Below, piece after piece: positions 6,207 through 10,758 of a stretch of 10,758 nucleotides of DNA (within the stretch, counting starts at the first letter, position 1; each line of letters begins with the position of its first letter). Made by a program: the position numbers and the translations under genes. The DNA is from Bifidobacteriaceae bacterium NR021 (lineage in GTDB: Bacteria > Actinomycetota > Actinomycetes > Actinomycetales > Bifidobacteriaceae). The notes under the pieces were generated by a model that had not been told where the DNA came from, did not search any database, and saw only the letters and a program-made list of their open reading frames with translations. The stretch lies in contig NQOP01000001.1 of assembly GCA_003585845.1 (NCBI GenBank), forward strand, positions 519,046 to 529,803. Reading direction: 5' to 3'.

Positions 6207-7100
6207 ATGGTAAGTATTTGGCAAATTATCGCTCTACCTATAGTTGAAGCAATTGTTGTAGGTGCTCTATGCGGTTTTGTTGGCTCTCTTGCGCTTCTTA
6301 ATCAGCGAATATTCTTTACTGAATCTATTACTCATGCTGCATTTCCTGGAGCAGTATTAGGTGTAGTTGTAACTTCTGCTTATACAATAGATCAAAATAT
6401 TTTGTCGCTTGGGCTTTTTGTTGGTGCTGCTGTTGCGTGCGTTGTACTTTCCTTAGTAATGTATGCACTTTCGCATCTTAAAGGCATTTCTTCGCAAGCT
6501 GCAGCTGGTATTACTTTAACTGTCGGCTTTGCTAGTGGATACTTTTTAAATAAGTGGTTTGCTCCATTGCCATTGCGTATTGAGGGATTTTTAACTGGAT
6601 CATTGCTTAATTGCACTCCTGCAGACGTGATTTCAGCCTCTGTTGCTTTCTTGCTTGTTTTGGGATTATGGATTTTTAATTCTGCTAATCTTGTGCATTG
6701 CTCGTTTGACACTATTAATTACCGTGCTGCAGGCGGAAGATCAGGTTTTATACAGGGCATGGTTCTTGCTTTGATTATTATTACTGTTTCCGTTATTATT
6801 CCAGCAGTTGGTACAGTTGTTTCAGTATCTCTTATTGCTGCTCCTGCTGCAGCATTAAAGGGAAGAATTGCTTCTATAAATAAATTTGTACTTGCATGCG
6901 TAATTACTGCTGTTTCGATTGCTTTAATTGGACTAGCTTTTGCTGTAATACTGAAGCTTTCTGCAGGTGGCACTATTGCTATTTGCGCTGGAGCTTTCTT
7001 CTTAATAGTCAAGATTGGTGAAAGTATTTTTATAAAAATTAATGATTTTTCATCAAGATTGCATGCACGGAGAGAAAAAGTAGTCGAAAACGCTATTTAG
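6207..7100 (+). CDS. Metal ABC transporter permease 2 (ABC-3 family)
   Basis: This is a second, clearly different ABC-3 permease of 297 aa, so the transporter resembles TroCD-type systems with two permease genes instead of a ZnuB homodimer. Family marks are GFVGSLALLNQRIFFTESIT (23-42) leading into HAAFPGAVLG (43-52), the loop HCSFDTINYRAAG (164-176), and VSVIIPAVGTVVSVSLIAAP (194-213), where permease 1 has its IIPGASARL segment. About eight transmembrane segments are visible. The C-terminus is basic (SRLHARREK). The start ATG directly follows the stop of permease 1, with AAAGGTAGGG just upstream. It is the last gene of the cluster; the sequence after its stop holds no gene until thrS. Confidence 0.92.
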   Translation: MVSIWQIIALPIVEAIVVGALCGFVGSLALLNQRIFFTESITHAAFPGAVLGVVVTSAYTIDQNILSLGLFVGAAVACVVLSLVMYALSHLKGISSQAAAGITLTVGFASGYFLNKWFAPLPLRIEGFLTGSLLNCTPADVISASVAFLLVLGLWIFNSANLVHCSFDTINYRAAGGRSGFIQGMVLALIIITVSVIIPAVGTVVSVSLIAAPAAALKGRIASINKFVLACVITAVSIALIGLAFAVILKLSAGGTIAICAGAFFLIVKIGESIFIKINDFSSRLHARREKVVENAI

Positions 7101-7282
7101 CAAAAGTGCCTTAAAAGTCGTTCTGTTGTCCTAAAATGTCAACGAATTGCGCGTGAAAAATGCGCGCGATTGACGTCGTTTTTGCGCGTTTTGTTGATTG
7201 TTTAATCGCGTAAGTTTATCGACGCCACACAGGTCCAGGTCTGCACATTAGTAACGCAAGACCCCGATAGAAAAGGACAATT
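7101..7282 (+). promoter_or_regulatory. Intergenic region before thrS with alternative GCGCG pairings
   Basis: These 182 bp have no gene. An RNA hairpin can form from AATTGCGCG (7145-7153) and CGCGCGATT (7163-7171), with one G-U pair and a short loop. The middle CGCGC could instead pair with GCGCG at 7184-7188, which is followed by TTTTGTTGATTGTTT. This may be the terminator of the metal cluster or an attenuator. A TTGACG (7170-7175) resembles a -35, but no good -10 sits 16-18 bp on. I found no T-box conserved TGGNACCGCG-type sequence. The thrS SD AAAAGGA (7271-7277) is clear. Confidence 0.4.
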
Positions 7283-9313
7283 ATGGCTGAAAATACCATC
7301 TCCATCACCGTAAACGAGGAATGCAAGGAGGTGGATGCAAGCTTCACTGGCGTTGAACTTTTCGCGGAAGATAAGAATATTATTGCCGTGCGTTTAAATG
7401 GCGAGTTGCGTGATTTGTACACGCCTCTTCATGACGGCGATACCGTGGAATCAGTAGCCCTTGATAGTGAAGATGGCATCGCAATCATGCGTCATTCCGC
7501 TACTCACGTGATGGCTCAAGCTGTTCAAGAAATTCGACCAGACGCAAAGTTGGGCGTAGGTCCTGTAATTAAAGACGGCTTCTACTACGATTTCGATGTT
7601 GATACTCCATTTACGCCAGACGATTTGAAGCAAATCGAAAAGCATATGCAGCGCATTATTAAAGAGTCTCAAAGCTTCCGTCGTCGCGTTGTAACTGAAG
7701 ATGAAGCACGCGCTGAAGAAGCAAATCAACCTTATAAGTTGGAGTTGATTGGGGATAAGGAAGCTGCTCTTGATCCGGCTGCTGCTGGCGAAATTAGCAA
7801 GCATGAGCTTAGCATGTACGACAATTTGGATCGCGAAGGCAATAAGGTCTGGAGCGATTTGTGCCGTGGACCTCATTTGCCAAACACTCGCTATATTAAG
7901 GCTTTTAAGCTTGAGCGTGTTGCTGCAGCTTACTGGCGTGGCTCGGAGCATAATCCTATGCTTCAGCGCATTTACGGAACTGCTTGGCCTAGCAAAGAAG
8001 AGCTTAAAGCTTATACAACTCGCATGGAAGAGGCTGCTAAGCGCGATCATCGTAAGCTTGGTCAAGAGATGGATTTGTTCTCGTTCCCAGATGAGATTGG
8101 TCCAGGCTTAGCAGTGTTCCATCCAAAGGGTGCTGCAATTATTAACGCGATGGAAGATTATTCGCGCGAGCAGCATCGCAAGCATCACTACAGCTTCGTA
8201 CAAACTCCGCACATTACTAAGGGTGGCTTGTATGAGACTTCCGGTCACTTGCAGTGGTACAAGGATGGCATGTATCCTCCAATGAAGCTTGACGAAGAGC
8301 GCGACGAAAACGGTAACGTAACTCGCCAAGGTGCTGACTACTACTTGAAGCCAATGAACTGCCCAATGCATAACTTGATCTTCAAGTCTCGCCAGCGTTC
8401 TTATCGAGAACTTCCTTTGCGCTTGTTTGAGTTTGGTACTGTGTATCGCTACGAAAAGTCTGGCGTTGTTCATGGCTTAACTCGCGTGCGCGGCTTGACT
8501 CAGGATGATTCGCACATTTATTGCACTCGCGAGCAGATGCGCGATGAGTTGAAGAGCTTGCTTAACTTTGTGCTTGGTCTTCTTAAAGACTTCGGTTTGA
8601 ACGACTTCTACTTGGAGCTTTCCACTAAGGATGAACACAAGTTCGTTGGTTCCGACGAGATTTGGGAAGAAGCAACTAATACTTTGGCAGAGGTTGCTAA
8701 AGAGTCTGGTTTGGAACTCGTGGACGATCCAGGTGGAGCTGCATTCTATGGCCCGAAGATTTCTGTGCAAGCTCGAGATGCAATCGGCCGCACTTGGCAG
8801 GTTTCTACTATTCAGCTCGACTTCAACTTGCCTGAGCGCTTTAAGTTGGAGTATATTGCGGCTGACGGTAGCCACCAGCGTCCTGTGATGATTCACCGTG
8901 CGCTCTTTGGTTCTATTGAGCGTTTCTTTGCTATTTTGCTTGAGCATTATGCAGGCGCGTTCCCAGCATGGTTGGCTCCAGTTCAAGTAACTGGCGTTCC
9001 TGTTGCTGACGAGTTCGCTCCACACTTGCAAAAGTTTATTAGCGATTTGGAAGAGAATATGGTTCGTTGTGAAATGGACAGCTCTGACGATCGCTTTGGC
9101 AAGAAGATTCGTAACGCTTCTAAGTCTAAGGTGCCTTTCACTTTGATTGCTGGCGAAGAGGATGTGAACAACAATGCTGTGAGCTTCCGCTTCCGCGATG
9201 GCAGCCAATTGAACGGCGTTCCTGTTGATCAAGCTAAAGAGTGGATTCTTTCCATTATTAAGCAGCGCGTTCAGGTAAATAGTGCAGAAGATTTCGAGCG
9301 TTACACTAAGTAA
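7283..9313 (+). CDS. thrS: Threonyl-tRNA synthetase
   Basis: This class II synthetase charges tRNA-Thr in the cytosol. The 676-aa length is normal and all domains are present. An N-terminal TGS domain covers about 1-62. The editing domain carries HSATH (His71, His75) and CRGPH (Cys194, His198), which clears Ser-tRNA-Thr. The catalytic core has motif 2 [10 protein letters not shown] (382-391) with [12 protein letters not shown] (398-409), and motif 3 [19 protein letters not shown] (536-554). Zinc ligands are Cys360 (KPMNCPMH), His411 (DDSHIYC) and His538. The anticodon-binding domain follows from about 565 (PAWLAPVQV) to the end. The ATG at 7283 has AAAAGGA 5 nt upstream. Codon use looks like that of a well-expressed gene. 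It is followed by a perfect palindrome and a terminator. Confidence 0.98.
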   Translation: MAENTISITVNEECKEVDASFTGVELFAEDKNIIAVRLNGELRDLYTPLHDGDTVESVALDSEDGIAIMRHSATHVMAQAVQEIRPDAKLGVGPVIKDGFYYDFDVDTPFTPDDLKQIEKHMQRIIKESQSFRRRVVTEDEARAEEANQPYKLELIGDKEAALDPAAAGEISKHELSMYDNLDREGNKVWSDLCRGPHLPNTRYIKAFKLERVAAAYWRGSEHNPMLQRIYGTAWPSKEELKAYTTRMEEAAKRDHRKLGQEMDLFSFPDEIGPGLAVFHPKGAAIINAMEDYSREQHRKHHYSFVQTPHITKGGLYETSGHLQWYKDGMYPPMKLDEERDENGNVTRQGADYYLKPMNCPMHNLIFKSRQRSYRELPLRLFEFGTVYRYEKSGVVHGLTRVRGLTQDDSHIYCTREQMRDELKSLLNFVLGLLKDFGLNDFYLELSTKDEHKFVGSDEIWEEATNTLAEVAKESGLELVDDPGGAAFYGPKISVQARDAIGRTWQVSTIQLDFNLPERFKLEYIAADGSHQRPVMIHRALFGSIERFFAILLEHYAGAFPAWLAPVQVTGVPVADEFAPHLQKFISDLEENMVRCEMDSSDDRFGKKIRNASKSKVPFTLIAGEEDVNNNAVSFRFRDGSQLNGVPVDQAKEWILSIIKQRVQVNSAEDFERYTK

Positions 9314-9319
9314 TGTAAG

Positions 9320-9345
9320 TTATTTAAGTAACGTTACTTAAATAA
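9320..9345. repeat. 26-bp perfect palindrome just after thrS
   Basis: The half-site TTATTTAAGTAAC (9320-9332) is followed at once by its exact reverse complement (9333-9345), with AACGTT at the centre and no spacer. It begins 6 bp after the thrS stop codon. As RNA it would give an AU-rich stem of about 11 bp with a 4-nt loop and no T-run after it, so it is a poor terminator. It could be a protein-binding site, an mRNA 3'-end structure or a cruciform. Confidence 0.8.
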
Positions 9346-9392
9346 TGCAGTTTCGCTTGAAAACTAAATTGCAATAAGTAAACGAAATAAGC

Positions 9393-9427
9393 AAAAGCCC
9401 ACACTTCTTAAAGTTGTGTGGGCTTTT
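9393..9427 (+). terminator. Rho-independent terminator after thrS
   Basis: AAAAGCCCACAC (9393-9404) pairs exactly with GTGTGGGCTTTT (9416-9427) around an 11-nt loop, giving a 12-bp stem with a GC-rich core that ends in four T residues. Because the stem starts with four A residues, it would also work on the opposite strand. It separates thrS from the downstream phosphatidyltransferase gene. Confidence 0.85.
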
Positions 9428-9514
9428 ATGCGTATTACAGTCGATTGACTAATATGGGATTGTTTATTGAACCCAAGTTTTATTTGCTTGATTACGCTAG
9501 GAAGGTTGCATTCG

Positions 9515-10171
9515 ATGTTGGAATCATTACGCAGTGGGTTTAAGCGCATTATTTCTCCAATTGCAAAATTGCTAGTCCGATTAGGCGTAAGTGCTAATTG
9601 TGTAACAATTGTCGGCACAATAGCTGTAGTTATTATTGCTTTTGTTACTGCTTTTACTAAACAGTTTGTTGTTGGCACTATATTTTTAACTATTTTTGTG
9701 CTTGCAGACAGTTTAGATGGTTCTGTTGCTGCAATAACTACAGGCGGTACTAAATTTGGTGCATTCCTTGACTCAACTCTCGATCGTATTGCAGACTGGT
9801 CATTGTTTTCCTCGGTATGCATTTGTTTGTATAACTCTCACGAAAAAGAAATGTGCACTTGGATTTCAACTTTGAATGGCAATGCAATAAAGTATGTAGG
9901 CTTATTAAGCTGTTTGGCTGCTCTTATGGCAGCTTTCGTAACTTCATACACTCGCGCTCGCGGTCAGTCAATAAATGTAGATCCTAAAAAAGGTTTAATA
10001 ACTCGTGCAGATAGAGTTGCTGTGATTCTTGTTGCTATGGGGCTTGTTGGTCTTACAAATCAACTTTTTTGGTTGAGTTTTGCTATGATTCTGCTTGCTA
10101 TTGGCGGTATTATTACAGTTTTCCAGCGTATTTTTGAAGTAAAGCATGGGCTTGATATAAAAGATAAATAA
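9515..10171 (+). CDS. pgsA: CDP-alcohol phosphatidyltransferase, probably phosphatidylinositol phosphate synthase
   Basis: This 218-aa membrane enzyme would transfer a phosphatidyl group from CDP-diacylglycerol to an alcohol (inositol phosphate in the actinobacterial family, glycerol phosphate as the alternative). The motif D-x2-DG-x2-AR-x8-G-x3-D-x3-D is seen at residues 65-90: Asp65, Asp68-Gly69, Gly82, Asp86 and Asp90 are present, but the Arg is Ala73 (DGSVAAITT). About six membrane segments are visible (30-48, 51-66, 96-106, 125-144, 166-180, 184-203). The basic loop SYTRARGQ (144-151) followed by GLITRADRVAVIL (160-172) resembles PIP synthases. The ATG at 9515 was chosen because AGGAAGG lies 9 nt upstream; an in-frame TTG at 9467 is open but has no SD. 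Position between thrS and yebC agrees with actinobacterial pgsA1. Confidence 0.88.
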   Translation: MLESLRSGFKRIISPIAKLLVRLGVSANCVTIVGTIAVVIIAFVTAFTKQFVVGTIFLTIFVLADSLDGSVAAITTGGTKFGAFLDSTLDRIADWSLFSSVCICLYNSHEKEMCTWISTLNGNAIKYVGLLSCLAALMAAFVTSYTRARGQSINVDPKKGLITRADRVAVILVAMGLVGLTNQLFWLSFAMILLAIGGIITVFQRIFEVKHGLDIKDK

Positions 10172-10233
10172 AATTTGTCGCGAAAGCGCAATAAAATCGT
10201 TTCGTTTGATTAACTGTACGTTTTAGGAGTATC
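10172..10233 (+). other. Short spacer before the yebC gene
   Basis: These 62 bp hold no gene and no terminator that I can see. AGGAG at 10225-10229 is the yebC SD; its spacing to the ATG (4 nt) is short but acceptable. Cotranscription with pgsA is plausible. Confidence 0.5.
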
Positions 10234-10758
10234 ATGTCAGGTCATTCCAAGTGGGCGACTACAAAGCACAAGAAGGCCGCTATCGACGCAAAGCGTGGCA
10301 AGCTTTTTGCCAAGCTTATTAAGAACATTGAAATTGCTGCACGTTTGGGTGGTGGCGATCCTGATGGTAACCCTACGCTGTACGATGCCATCGTTAAAGC
10401 TAAGAAGGCTTCCATGCCTGCTGACAACATCAAGCGCGCTGTAAAGCGTGGTTCTGGTGAAGAAGCTGGCGGCGCAAACTATGAAGAGATCGTTTACGAA
10501 GGTTACGCTCCTGCAGGTGTTGGATTGATTATTGAATGCCTTACTGATAACCGCAATCGTGCTGCTGCTGATGTGCGTTCAACTCTTACTAAGGGCAACG
10601 GTTCTTTGGCAACAAGCGGTTCGGTGAGCTTCAACTTCGAACGTAAAGGTTTGATTGAAGTTCCATCCGAAGGTGTTGACTACGATAAGCTTTTCGAAGT
10701 TGCAGCTGAAGCTGGAGCTGAAGATGTTGCTGATGATGGCGATGTTTATTCTGTTTAC
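10234..10758 (+). CDS. yebC: YebC/PmpR-family regulatory protein, partial (C-terminus beyond right edge)
   Basis: The reading frame is open for 175 codons to the right edge; the family is usually about 250 aa. The N-terminus is the hallmark [16 protein letters not shown] (residues 1-16) with [18 protein letters not shown] (21-38), then [12 protein letters not shown] (37-48), [13 protein letters not shown] (62-74) and the domain 2 start [15 protein letters not shown] (87-101). [12 protein letters not shown] (129-140) matches the usual GSVSYMFERKG-type segment. These proteins were long annotated as DNA-binding regulators, and more recent work links the family to translation of proline-rich stretches. 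Cytosolic. In many actinobacteria ruvCAB follows yebC; that would lie outside the window. Confidence 0.96.
   Translation, partial: MSGHSKWATTKHKKAAIDAKRGKLFAKLIKNIEIAARLGGGDPDGNPTLYDAIVKAKKASMPADNIKRAVKRGSGEEAGGANYEEIVYEGYAPAGVGLIIECLTDNRNRAAADVRSTLTKGNGSLATSGSVSFNFERKGLIEVPSEGVDYDKLFEVAAEAGAEDVADDGDVYSVY

Noticed and set aside
7101..7282. T-box leader before thrS
   Set aside because: No specifier-stem pattern or conserved T-box antiterminator sequence is visible, although an aminoacyl-tRNA synthetase gene made it worth checking.
8477..9232. Minus-strand open frame (251 codons) opposite thrS
   Set aside because: It overlaps the fully conserved catalytic and anticodon domains of ThrRS and has no family features.
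9467..9514. Upstream TTG start that would extend PgsA by 16 residues
   Set aside because: No ribosome binding site precedes it, while AGGAAGG is well placed for the ATG at 9515 and the family N-terminus begins there.
1..10758. Defence system, prophage, IS element, CRISPR array or RNA gene
   Set aside because: All large reading frames fall in housekeeping or metal-transport families, no transposase or terminal repeats appear, and no tRNA, rRNA or CRISPR-type repeats were seen by eye.

Overview
The window is AT-rich chromosomal DNA of an actinobacterium, most likely a Bifidobacteriaceae member of the Gardnerella type. This rests on three things: low apparent GC, the actinobacterial gene order thrS - pgsA - yebC, and the look of the proteins. 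The genus is inferred from memory of the families, not from a search. I see no phage, IS, CRISPR, rRNA or tRNA. The gene content is ordinary housekeeping and metal uptake; the less ordinary signals are repeats, dyads and palindromes between genes, plus a few protein-level oddities.

Left part (1-2678), all on the minus strand. Reading leftwards these are an NAD(P)H-hydrate dehydratase (nnrD) carrying two Asn/Asp-rich insertions, a HAD-superfamily hydrolase, and a LysR-type regulator whose C-terminus lies beyond the left edge. The three genes are separated by about 100-160 bp, so they need not be one operon.

Centre (2679-7282). A 454-bp divergent intergenic region carries a good promoter and two candidate operator-like dyads. 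It precedes a four-gene plus-strand cluster encoding a complete zinc/manganese ABC importer: a cluster A-I substrate-binding lipoprotein, an ATPase and two different ABC-3 family permeases (Tro/Mnt/Znu layout). The ATPase overlaps permease 1 by one base and permease 1 abuts permease 2, so these three are translationally tight. The binding-protein gene is set apart by 123 bp that holds triple repeats and a 16-bp hairpin, which may let the binding protein be made in excess of the membrane parts.

Right part (7283-10758), plus strand. Threonyl-tRNA synthetase (thrS) is followed by a 26-bp perfect palindrome and a GC-rich terminator. Next come a CDP-alcohol phosphatidyltransferase (pgsA type, probably phosphatidylinositol-phosphate synthase) and the start of a YebC/PmpR-family protein cut by the right edge. 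The thrS - pgsA - yebC order looks like a stripped-down version of the actinobacterial phosphatidylinositol mannoside region.
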